Positions 5,322-11,745 of a DNA stretch of 11,745 nucleotides are shown one piece after another. Made by a program: the position numbers and the translations under genes. This DNA is from Deltaproteobacteria bacterium (GTDB taxonomy: Bacteria; Desulfobacterota; Dissulfuribacteria; Dissulfuribacterales; UBA3076), in NCBI GenBank assembly GCA_030605675.1, contig JAUWHV010000129.1:1-11745 (forward strand), in the 5' to 3' direction. The notes under the pieces were generated by a model, which did not search any database, was not told the origin of the DNA, and saw only the letters and a program-made list of their open reading frames with translations. The number at the start of each line of letters is the position of its first letter. The first letter of the stretch is position 1.

Positions 5322-7022
5322 ATGGCAAAGATGACCGGAAAACAAATGGTCATAGAGGCCCTCAAGCGGGAAGGTGTTGATATTATCTTTGGCTTTCCCG
5401 GCGGGGCTATTATTGATGTCTACGATGCCTTGGAAAAAGACGGCACCATAAAGCACGTCCTGGTCCGACATGAGCAGGGAGCGGCCCATGCTGCTGATGG
5501 TTATGCCAGGGCTTCCGGAAAGGTGGGAGTGTGCATTGCCACGTCAGGTCCGGGAGCCACCAACACCGTCACAGGTATAGCAACGGCAAACATGGATTCG
5601 GTTCCCATAGTTGTATTTACCGGTCAGGTACCCACTGCCCTGATTGGTAATGACGCATTCCAGGAAGTGGATATCGTAGGCATTACACGTCCTTGCACAA
5701 AGCACAATTACCTTGTTAAAGACGTTAAAGACCTTCCTCGGGTACTTAAGGAAGCCTTTTATGTCGCGAGATCAGGCCGGCCAGGTCCGGTCCTTGTAGA
5801 TCTTCCCAAGGATGTTCAGAACGGCAAGGCCGAGTTTGACTATCCACAGGAGATAAAGCTCCGTTCATATAATCCTGTAATCGAGCCTCACGGCAAACAG
5901 ATTGAGCGGGCCTACAGGTTAATAGAGAAGGCAAAACGGCCTGTTATTTATGCTGGTGGCGGAGTAATCATCTCTGATGCGGATAAGGAACTCAGGGCAC
6001 TTGCTAAAGCGATGCATATTCCGGTAACCATGACTTTGATGGGGCTTGGCGGATTTCCCGGCACCCACGAGTTGAGCCTGGGTATGCTGGGCATGCACGG
6101 TACGTACTCTGCCAACATGGCCATGGCAAACAGTGATCTTATCATTGCTATTGGCGCCCGCTTTGACGACAGGGTTACCGGAAAGATCGAGGCATTTGCT
6201 CCGCTGGCCAAGATAATTCACCTGGACATAGATCCCACATCTATCCAGAAAAACGTGAAGGTGGATGTGCCTATAGTGGGTGATTGCAAGAGGGTATTGA
6301 AGAAGCTGTTGGATGCCGTAAAGGATGGTGGTCGCCCTGCTGAAGCCTGGATGGACCAACACCAGGCTTGGTTGCAGCAGCTTGATGCATGGAAAAAACG
6401 CCATCCCCTTACATATAAAGAGGAGCCCGGCGTTATCAAGCCTCAGAATGTCATTGAAAAGCTGTATGAGATGACAAAGGGACGGGCTATCATTACTACA
6501 GAGGTCGGTCAGAACCAGATGTGGACCGCCCAGTTCTACAAATTCGACGAGCCACGGACCCTCCTGACTTCCGGCGGCCTTGGAACCATGGGCTATGGAT
6601 TTCCTGCAGCTATTGGGGCCCAGATGGCCTTCCCTGACAAGCTGGTGGTGGATGTGGCCGGTGACGGCAGCATACAGATGAATATCCAGGAGATGGCGAC
6701 TGCCATGGAGCAACGCCTGCCTGTAAAAATAGTCATTCTTAATAACCAGTTTCTCGGCATGGTTAGACAATGGCAGGAGCTGTTCTATGATCGTCGGTAT
6801 GCAGCTACTGAGTTTGAAATGACCCCGGATTTTGTGAAACTGGCTGAGGCTTATGGGGCCAAGGGGTTTAGAGCAACCAAGCCGGAAGAGGTCGATGATG
6901 TGCTCAGTAAGGGTCTTGAAGCGGAAGGTCTGGCGATTATGGAATTTGCTATAGCCCGCGAAGAAGGGGTCTTCCCAATGGTCCCGGCCGGAAAGGCTAC
7001 AACTGAGATGTTGCTCGTTTAA
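5322..7022 (+). CDS. ilvB: Acetolactate synthase, large (catalytic) subunit
   Basis: This ThDP- and FAD-dependent enzyme condenses two pyruvates to acetolactate, or pyruvate with 2-oxobutyrate to acetohydroxybutyrate: the first common step to valine, leucine and isoleucine. The 566-residue product has the ThDP pyrimidine-binding domain at about 1-170 with the catalytic Glu51 in RHEQGAAHAADGYARASG, a central FAD-binding domain with GLGGFPGTHELSLGMLGMHG and IGARFDDRVTGK, and the ThDP pyrophosphate-binding domain at about 370-540. The metal motif is GDGSIQMN (Gly447-Asp448-Gly449) to Asn474-Asn475. I place the start at the ATG at 5322, with AGGGG at 5309-5313, 8 bases upstream. An upstream in-frame TTG at 5301 would add 7 residues that do not look conserved. 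ilvN follows after 25 bases. Confidence 0.97.
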   Translation: MAKMTGKQMVIEALKREGVDIIFGFPGGAIIDVYDALEKDGTIKHVLVRHEQGAAHAADGYARASGKVGVCIATSGPGATNTVTGIATANMDSVPIVVFTGQVPTALIGNDAFQEVDIVGITRPCTKHNYLVKDVKDLPRVLKEAFYVARSGRPGPVLVDLPKDVQNGKAEFDYPQEIKLRSYNPVIEPHGKQIERAYRLIEKAKRPVIYAGGGVIISDADKELRALAKAMHIPVTMTLMGLGGFPGTHELSLGMLGMHGTYSANMAMANSDLIIAIGARFDDRVTGKIEAFAPLAKIIHLDIDPTSIQKNVKVDVPIVGDCKRVLKKLLDAVKDGGRPAEAWMDQHQAWLQQLDAWKKRHPLTYKEEPGVIKPQNVIEKLYEMTKGRAIITTEVGQNQMWTAQFYKFDEPRTLLTSGGLGTMGYGFPAAIGAQMAFPDKLVVDVAGDGSIQMNIQEMATAMEQRLPVKIVILNNQFLGMVRQWQELFYDRRYAATEFEMTPDFVKLAEAYGAKGFRATKPEEVDDVLSKGLEAEGLAIMEFAIAREEGVFPMVPAGKATTEMLLV

Positions 7023-7047
7023 TATCGAGGATAAGGAGCTTGGCCCT

Positions 7048-7533
7048 ATGAAGCATACCCTCTCTGTATTAGTTGAAAATACTCCTGGTGCTCTTTCCCG
7101 CATAACCGGGCTTTTTAGCGGGCGGGCGTTTAATATTGAGAGCCTTAATGTGGCTGCAACCTTGGACCCTACCCTGTCACACATCACACTGGTGACAAGA
7201 GGCGATGAATTCATAATTGAGCAAATAATCAAACAGCTCAGGCGCCTGGTAGATGTTTTCAAGGTCGTGGATGTGAGTGAAGGTGAGTTTGTTGAGCGCG
7301 AGATGTCCTTGATCAAGGTCCGGGCCGAGGAAGAGTCCAGGGCCGAGATATTACGCATTTGCGATATATTCCGTTGCAAGGTTGTTGACGTGAGCCCTAA
7401 ATCTTATACCTTAGAGGTTACCGGACCGGAGTCAAAACTAAAGGCAGTAATAGAGCTACTCCGTCCAATTGGAATCAAAGAAATTACCAGAACCGGTACC
7501 ATAGCCATGATGAGAGAGAGAAAGACGATTTAG
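7048..7533 (+). CDS. ilvN: Acetolactate synthase, small (regulatory) subunit
   Basis: The small subunit activates the IlvB catalytic subunit and confers feedback inhibition by valine. The 161-residue product has an N-terminal ACT domain at about 4-75 (LSVLVENTPGALSRITGLFS, AFNIESLNVAATLDPTLSH) and a C-terminal small-subunit domain at about 80-158 (VEREMSLIKV, IFRCKVVDVSPKSYTLEVTG). Asn11, Gly14 and Asn29, the valine-site residues known from E. coli IlvH, are all kept at the same numbers, so valine inhibition is expected. The ATG at 7048 has AAGGAG at 7033-7038, 9 bases upstream. It is more like E. coli IlvH in length than the shorter IlvN, so the symbol ilvH is used by some. ilvC is 16 bases downstream. 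Confidence 0.96.
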   Translation: MKHTLSVLVENTPGALSRITGLFSGRAFNIESLNVAATLDPTLSHITLVTRGDEFIIEQIIKQLRRLVDVFKVVDVSEGEFVEREMSLIKVRAEEESRAEILRICDIFRCKVVDVSPKSYTLEVTGPESKLKAVIELLRPIGIKEITRTGTIAMMRERKTI

Positions 7534-7549
7534 AAAGGAGCTGCAGAGG

Positions 7550-8539
7550 ATGAGGATTTATTACGAACAAGATGCCCCCATGGACGTACTTCAAGGAAAG
7601 GCCATAGCCATAATCGGCTATGGTAGCCAAGGGCATGCCCATGCCCAGAACTTGAGAGATAGTGGGTTGTCCGTTGTCGTGGGGGAACTCCCTGGAACAC
7701 CCAATTATGATCTTGCAGTCAAACACGGGTTTGAGCCTGTAAGTGCCGGAGAAGCTGCAGCCAAGGGAGATCTCATCATGGTCCTGGTGCCTGATCATGT
7801 CCAGGGCCGGCTATACGAAAGTGCTATCAAGCCAAACCTGAAGACCGGGAACATGCTCCTTTTTGCCCATGGCTTCAACATTCATTTTGGCCAGATAATT
7901 CCTCCGGCTGACGTGGATGTTACCATGGTTGCACCCAAAGGCCCGGGTCATCTGGTGCGCAGGGAATACGAAAAGGGCGCCGGTGTGCCCAGCCTGGTGG
8001 CCATACATCAGGATTACACGGGAGAAGCCCTTCAGAGGACACTTGCCTATGCAAACGGCATAGGCGCCACCCGTGCGGGGGTCATTGAAACCACATATAA
8101 AGAAGAGACCGAGACTGATCTCTTCGGCGAGCAGTGTGTTCTCTGTGGCGGGGTCACCGAGCTCATAAAAGCCGGTTTTGAGACCCTGGTTGAAGCAGGT
8201 TATCAGCCGGAAATAGCATACTTCGAGTGCTGCCACGAGCTCAAGCTCATAGTTGACCTGATTTACGAAGGCGGTCTGTCGCAGATGCGTTACTCAATCA
8301 GCGATACGGCGGAATATGGCGATCTTACCAGGGGAAAGCGCATAATAACAGAAGAAACAAGAAAGGAGATGCGCAAGATCCTTGATGAGGTTCAGAGTGG
8401 CAGATTTGCCAGGGAATGGATGCTGGAAAACCAGGTCAAACGCCCTGTATTCAACGCCCTCAGACAGCGGGAAAAGGAACATCCTATAGAGGAGGTCGGC
8501 TCCCGCCTGAGGGATATGATGAGCTGGCTCAATAAGTAG
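7550..8539 (+). CDS. ilvC: Ketol-acid reductoisomerase, class I, probably NADH-preferring
   Basis: IlvC isomerises and reduces acetolactate to 2,3-dihydroxyisovalerate (and acetohydroxybutyrate likewise), using Mg2+ and a nicotinamide cofactor. At 329 residues it is the short class I form. The Rossmann domain has GYGSQGHAHAQNL at 23-35. The knotted C-terminal domain has the Mg2+ ligands Asp190 and Glu194 (ETDLFGEQ) and Glu226 and Glu230 (FECCHELKLIVDL), plus Ser251 in YSISDTAEYG; Lys130 is in VAPKGPGH. The cofactor loop after strand beta2 reads VVVGELPGTPNYD (42-54). Glu46 follows the strand, and the Arg and Ser residues that usually hold the NADPH 2'-phosphate are missing, which points to NADH. 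The ATG at 7550 follows AAAGGAG at 7534-7540. Confidence 0.97.
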   Translation: MRIYYEQDAPMDVLQGKAIAIIGYGSQGHAHAQNLRDSGLSVVVGELPGTPNYDLAVKHGFEPVSAGEAAAKGDLIMVLVPDHVQGRLYESAIKPNLKTGNMLLFAHGFNIHFGQIIPPADVDVTMVAPKGPGHLVRREYEKGAGVPSLVAIHQDYTGEALQRTLAYANGIGATRAGVIETTYKEETETDLFGEQCVLCGGVTELIKAGFETLVEAGYQPEIAYFECCHELKLIVDLIYEGGLSQMRYSISDTAEYGDLTRGKRIITEETRKEMRKILDEVQSGRFAREWMLENQVKRPVFNALRQREKEHPIEEVGSRLRDMMSWLNK

Positions 8540-8558
8540 CCCCGGCTCTAAGCCCTTA

Positions 8559-9209
8559 ATGCATTTTCATCGCATTCCAGTTGCCAAGGAAGGAGCCCCT
8601 TTCATAGGCATTGCCGTCCTGGCCGCTGTGATATGTTCTTTACTCAACTGGCCTGTTCCGGCTGTGGTCTTTTTTGTGATTGCGGTCTTTGTTCTCTTTT
8701 TCTTTCGGGACCCGGAGCGTATAATTCCATCAGGCTCGGGCCTGGTGGTATCACCTGCTGACGGTCGAGTCATAGATATAGCTGAAGACAACACGGGCTC
8801 CCTTAATGGAAAAGACGTAAAGCGAATCAGTATATTCATGAATATTTTTAATGTGCATGTAAACAGGGCCCCAATTACGGGCGAGGTTCAACAAATTTTG
8901 TACCAGCCGGGATCCTTCTGGCCTGCTGACCGCAAAAGGGCCTTGCTTGAAAACGAGCGAAATGCCCTTTTGATCCGCAGCGAGGACGGAATGGAGCTGA
9001 CCGTCGTACAGGTGGCCGGTATAATAGCCAGGCGAATTGTTTGTTGGGCTGAGGTCGGTGATAGGGTTAAAATCGGTGAACGCTTTGGACTCATTCGTTT
9101 TGGATCTCGCCTTGACGTGTATGTCCCGAAGGATGTTTCAGTATTGGTGAAAAAGGGCGACCGGACAACGGCCGGGCAGACGGTTCTTGCCCGAAATGGT
9201 AGCAAGTAG
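8559..9209 (+). CDS. psd: Phosphatidylserine decarboxylase proenzyme (short type)
   Basis: Psd decarboxylates phosphatidylserine to phosphatidylethanolamine on the inner membrane using a pyruvoyl cofactor made by self-cleavage. The 216-residue product is the short (about 200-220 residues) form rather than the roughly 320-residue E. coli form. Residues 17-49 are strongly hydrophobic and probably form a membrane hairpin. FFFRDPERIIP, VVSPADGRV and ISIFMNIFNVHVNRAPITG are family signatures. Cleavage is expected between Gly182 and Ser183 in RFGSRLDVYVP, giving a beta chain of 182 residues and an alpha chain of 34 with Ser183 converted to pyruvoyl. No good Shine-Dalgarno sequence precedes the ATG at 8559, which lies 19 bases after ilvC, so translation may depend on coupling. 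pssA, the source of its substrate, is next. Confidence 0.95.
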   Translation: MHFHRIPVAKEGAPFIGIAVLAAVICSLLNWPVPAVVFFVIAVFVLFFFRDPERIIPSGSGLVVSPADGRVIDIAEDNTGSLNGKDVKRISIFMNIFNVHVNRAPITGEVQQILYQPGSFWPADRKRALLENERNALLIRSEDGMELTVVQVAGIIARRIVCWAEVGDRVKIGERFGLIRFGSRLDVYVPKDVSVLVKKGDRTTAGQTVLARNGSK

Positions 9210-9212
9210 CGA

Positions 9213-9247
9213 TTTCTAATTTCTAATTTCTAATTCCCAATTTCTAA
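9213..9247 (+). repeat. Five tandem heptads (TTTCTAA) between psd and pssA
   Basis: TTTCTAA occurs at 9213, 9220 and 9227, then TTCCCAA at 9234 and TTTCTAA again at 9241. The period is exactly 7. Read in the other phase it is AATTTCT, close to the AANNGCT heptads at 2488-2515. A run of seven G follows (9249-9255) just before the pssA start. Confidence 0.85.
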
Positions 9248-9261
9248 TGGGGGGGTCTCCC

Positions 9262-10074
9262 ATGAAACAAAAGCAAAGCGGTGATTCAGCAGACAAGACT
9301 TCAAGACGCAGCATATATCTCCTCCCAAACCTGCTGACCTCGGCAAGCCTGTTCAGCGGGTTCTATGCCATTATTGCCGCGATTAAAGGGAATTATCAGG
9401 CCGCTGCCGTGGCCATTTTAATATCCTTTGTCCTGGATGGTCTGGACGGCAGGGTGGCTCGTTGGACCCGTACTACGAGTAGATTCGGTATGGAGTATGA
9501 TTCCCTTTCAGACCTGGTGGCCTTTGGAGTGGCCCCGGGCATACTGGCCTTTATGTGGGGGCTGCAGGATTACGGCCGGCTAGGATGGCTTGCTGCCTTT
9601 CTGTATGTGGCAACCACTGCCCTCAGGCTGGCCAGATTCAATACCCTGAGCCAGAGCAGTAATGGCAGCGCAAGGGATTATTTCCTTGGCCTGCCATGTC
9701 CCTCTGCGGCGGCCGTATTGGCTACATCTGTGCTTTTATGCCAGTATGTCGGTATATTTGGGCCGGTACGTCATGTGGCAGTGCTGATCATGGTCTATGG
9801 CCTTTCCTTTCTGATGGTCAGCAATGTGCGTTACCATAGCTTCAAGGAAGTCCGCTGGCTTCAGCAGCACCCTTTTTCCGGTATGGTAGTGCTGATTCTG
9901 GCCATAATGGTAGTTGCTATGGAGCCCAAGGTGACGCTATTTGTCCTTATAGGTACCTATGTGATATCCGGGCCTGTCTTGATGTCCATTAGGGCCCTGA
10001 GACCCAGGTCGTTGAGGTCTGGTGCGGGTCATCACAGTAAAGATGTTTCCCCTGGCAGAGATGATGGGATATAA
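9262..10074 (+). CDS. pssA: CDP-diacylglycerol-serine O-phosphatidyltransferase
   Basis: PssA joins serine to CDP-diacylglycerol to make phosphatidylserine, the substrate of Psd next door. The 270-residue product is a membrane protein of the CDP-alcohol phosphatidyltransferase family. The signature DGLDGRVAR ... G ... D ... D is complete: Asp59, Asp62, Gly63, Ala66, Arg67, Gly76, Asp80 and Asp84. Hydrophobic stretches at about 16-35, 40-58, 88-105, 150-166, 175-190, 205-225 and 228-245 fit several membrane helices. I choose the ATG at 9262, 6 bases after the G run at 9249-9255, which can act as a weak ribosome site. The in-frame ATG at 9247 lies inside the heptad array and would add MGGSP. 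The C-terminus is basic and hydrophilic. Confidence 0.93.
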   Translation: MKQKQSGDSADKTSRRSIYLLPNLLTSASLFSGFYAIIAAIKGNYQAAAVAILISFVLDGLDGRVARWTRTTSRFGMEYDSLSDLVAFGVAPGILAFMWGLQDYGRLGWLAAFLYVATTALRLARFNTLSQSSNGSARDYFLGLPCPSAAAVLATSVLLCQYVGIFGPVRHVAVLIMVYGLSFLMVSNVRYHSFKEVRWLQQHPFSGMVVLILAIMVVAMEPKVTLFVLIGTYVISGPVLMSIRALRPRSLRSGAGHHSKDVSPGRDDGI

Positions 10075-10078
10075 AAAA

Positions 10079-10127
10079 GTGGGTTGCGGTAAAACGGGCG
10101 TTGTAATCCCGTGAACGGTTACAAAAA
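10079..10127 (+). repeat. 49-base dispersed repeat, copy 2 (abuts the leuA start)
   Basis: It matches 5076-5124 at 47 of 49 positions. It starts 5 bases after the pssA stop and its last base is immediately before the leuA ATG, so it fills nearly the whole 53-base gap. Its end, GTGAACGGTTACAAAAA, provides the leuA translation-initiation region, in which no purine-rich Shine-Dalgarno sequence is visible. Confidence 0.85.
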
Positions 10128-11666
10128 ATGAATAGCAATAAAAGGATAATAATATTTGATACTACATTAAGGGACGGTGAGCAGTCCCCTGGTGTATCTC
10201 TAAACGTTGAGGAAAAACTCCAGATCGGTAGGCAGTTGAAAAAGCTGAATGTCGATGTGATCGAGGCCGGATTTCCTGTTGCTTCCCCTGGTGATTTTGA
10301 GAGTGTTAAGCGCATTGCACGGGAACTCAGGGGCTTACAGGTTGCTGCCCTGGCCCGTGCCAATGAGAAAGACATCGATACTGCCTGGGAGGCCATAAAG
10401 GAGGGGGAAAATCCTCGAATACATACGTTCATTGCCACCTCTGATATCCACCTCCAGTATAAACTAAAAAAGACCAGGGAGCAGGTACTAGATATGGCCC
10501 GGGCTGCGGTACGACATGCCGCAAAATACACCGGCAATGTAGAGTTTTCCGCTGAAGACGCGAGCCGGAGCGATCTTGATTTCCTCTGTAAGGTCTTTGA
10601 GACGGTGATAGATGCCGGTGCCACAACGGTCAATTTCCCGGATACAGTGGGGTATGCCGTACCGCATGATTTTGGCAGGATGATCCGATATGTGGTCGAG
10701 CACACTTCCAACATCCACAAAGCGATTTTGAGCGTACACTGTCACAACGATCTGGGACTGGCCACAGCGAATGTTCTGACAGCTTTGGAGCAAGGTGCAA
10801 GACAAGTGGAGTGCACTGTAAACGGTATAGGTGAGAGGGCCGGCAATGCGGCTATGGAAGAGGTGGTCATGGCCATCCGTACCAGGCAAGACGTCCTTCC
10901 CTTTGACACAGCGATATCTTCTCAACACATCATGGCTGCCAGCCGGCTGGTAAGCATGCTTACCGGAATGGTAGTCCAGGCGAACAAGGCCATAGTAGGG
11001 GATAACGCCTTTGCACACGAGTCCGGAATCCACCAGGACGGGGTCTTAAAGGAACGTACGACCTATGAGATTATCGATCCCAAGGACATAGGTCTCAGCA
11101 AAGGGACCCTGGTCCTTGGGAAACACTCCGGGAGACATGCCCTTAAGGCAAAGCTTGAGGAAATAGGCTACAAGCTCAGCGATGAAGAGATCGATAGGGT
11201 ATTTTTAAGGTTCAAGTCCCTTGCAGACAAGAAGAAGGAGGTTTATCCGGAGGATGTTGAGGCCCTTGTGGCAGAAGAGGTGCTCCGGATTCCGGATCGT
11301 TATCGTCTTGTTTACCTCCATGTTGCCGGTGGTAGCGGCATCAGACCGACCGCAACCGTAATAATAGAAATAGACGGCAAGGAGGTTGATGGAGTGAGCC
11401 TGGGGGCCGGTCCGATAGATGCGGCCTATAAGGCAGTAGCCAAGCTCGTAAAGACTGAAAGCCATCTGCTCCGTTTTGCTGTAAACTCCATTACAGGGGG
11501 CACGGATGCCCAGGGAGAAGTCGCTGTGCGCCTTGAAGAAGGCAGTTATGTGGTCACAGGCCATGGGACCGATCCTGATATAATTACTGCTAGTGTCAGG
11601 GCATACCTGAACGCCCTGAATCGTCTTGAACACATGAAGGAAAATGCGCCGCAAAAGAAATGTTGA
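10128..11666 (+). CDS. leuA: 2-isopropylmalate synthase
   Basis: LeuA condenses 2-oxoisovalerate with acetyl-CoA to 2-isopropylmalate, the committed step to leucine. The 512-residue product is full length (E. coli 523). The TIM-barrel catalytic domain begins with FDTTLRDGEQSPG, with Arg15 and the metal ligand Asp16; the metal-binding His204 and His206 are in VHCHNDLGLATAN, and NGIGERAGNAAMEE follows. A linker region contains HESGIHQDGVLK and GKHSGRHALK. The C-terminal regulatory domain (about 390-500) has GSGIRPTATV and LGAGPIDAAYKAV, so leucine feedback inhibition is expected. The N-terminus MNSNKRIIIF fits the family, which supports the ATG at 10128 despite the lack of a visible Shine-Dalgarno site. 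It may be co-transcribed with ilvBNC-psd-pssA, since no terminator is seen in between. Confidence 0.96.
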   Translation: MNSNKRIIIFDTTLRDGEQSPGVSLNVEEKLQIGRQLKKLNVDVIEAGFPVASPGDFESVKRIARELRGLQVAALARANEKDIDTAWEAIKEGENPRIHTFIATSDIHLQYKLKKTREQVLDMARAAVRHAAKYTGNVEFSAEDASRSDLDFLCKVFETVIDAGATTVNFPDTVGYAVPHDFGRMIRYVVEHTSNIHKAILSVHCHNDLGLATANVLTALEQGARQVECTVNGIGERAGNAAMEEVVMAIRTRQDVLPFDTAISSQHIMAASRLVSMLTGMVVQANKAIVGDNAFAHESGIHQDGVLKERTTYEIIDPKDIGLSKGTLVLGKHSGRHALKAKLEEIGYKLSDEEIDRVFLRFKSLADKKKEVYPEDVEALVAEEVLRIPDRYRLVYLHVAGGSGIRPTATVIIEIDGKEVDGVSLGAGPIDAAYKAVAKLVKTESHLLRFAVNSITGGTDAQGEVAVRLEEGSYVVTGHGTDPDIITASVRAYLNALNRLEHMKENAPQKKC

Positions 11667-11708
11667 ATGCTAAATAAAGAAATGTTGAATTGTGAATTTT
11701 GAATTGCG
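11666..11708 (+). repeat. Six AA-phased heptads after leuA
   Basis: AATGCTA (11666), AATAAAG (11673), one extra A, then AATGTTG (11681), AATTGTG (11688), AATTTTG (11695) and AATTGCG (11702). The array starts on the last base of the leuA stop codon. It is more degenerate than the other arrays but keeps the AAT at the head of each unit. No terminator is visible in the rest of the window. Confidence 0.65.
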
Positions 11709-11716
11709 GTAAAACG
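11704..11716 (+). repeat. 13-base fragment of the 49-base dispersed repeat
   Basis: TTGCGGTAAAACG is identical to positions 10084-10096 of repeat copy 2. The match ends on both sides (A instead of G before it; ATTGG instead of GGCG after it). It overlaps the last heptad of the leuA downstream array. A truncated or decayed third copy is the simplest reading. Confidence 0.45.
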
Positions 11717-11745
11717 ATTGGAATATTGAACAGAGGTTTTCAGCC

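Noticed and set aside
5919..7379. Long open frame (486 codons) on the - strand opposite ilvB and ilvN
   Set aside because: The + strand encodes two clearly recognisable enzymes over the same bases; the antisense product matches no family I recognise and has no ribosome site. It is a by-product of codon bias.
9989..10720. Open frame of 243 codons on the - strand across pssA-leuA
   Set aside because: It crosses the dispersed repeat and the antisense of two real genes, and its product resembles no known protein. A similar peptide from the repeat also appears opposite 5076-5124, which is explained by the repeat itself.

Overview
This window looks like a chromosomal segment of an anaerobic Deltaproteobacterium (Desulfobacterota type). 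The evidence is the gene order and protein character: the end of the spc operon and the alpha ribosomal-protein operon, followed by ilvB-ilvN-ilvC-psd-pssA-leuA, an order I know from that group (for example Geobacter and relatives). This placement is inference from synteny, not from a search. All genes are on the + strand, and every reading frame looks intact except secY, which is cut by the left edge of the window.

Region 1 (1-5014) is translation, secretion and transcription machinery: secY (C-terminal part), infA, rpmJ, rpsM, rpsK, rpsD, rpoA and rplQ. Spacing is tight (rpoA and rplQ overlap by one base) except between rpsK and rpsD. There a 251-base gap holds an unusual element: four AGCNNTT heptads on the left, four AANNGCT heptads (the reverse complement) on the right, and between them a stretch that can fold into a three-way junction with no unpaired base at the junction. 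L17 carries a C-terminal acidic extension of about 107 residues, and RpoA ends in a shorter acidic tail.

Region 2 (5015-5321) is a 307-base intergenic region. It has a long hairpin directly after rplQ, a 49-base dispersed repeat, a perfect TATAAT hexamer, a 12-bp intrinsic terminator, and a TTGACA-type promoter candidate ahead of ilvB.

Region 3 (5322-11666) combines branched-chain amino acid synthesis (ilvB, ilvN, ilvC, leuA) with phosphatidylethanolamine synthesis (pssA makes phosphatidylserine; psd decarboxylates it). IlvC is a short class I ketol-acid reductoisomerase with Glu at the end of the second beta strand of its cofactor loop, which suggests NADH preference. A second copy of the 49-base repeat (47/49 identical) ends exactly at the leuA start codon, and a 13-base fragment of it recurs after leuA.

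The most notable signal outside the genes is that intergenic DNA at three separate places has a strict 7-base period phased on AA. These tracts and the 49-base repeat look like two families of small dispersed elements occupying most of the longer gaps. I found no RNA genes, CRISPR array or transposase gene, and no obvious defence system.
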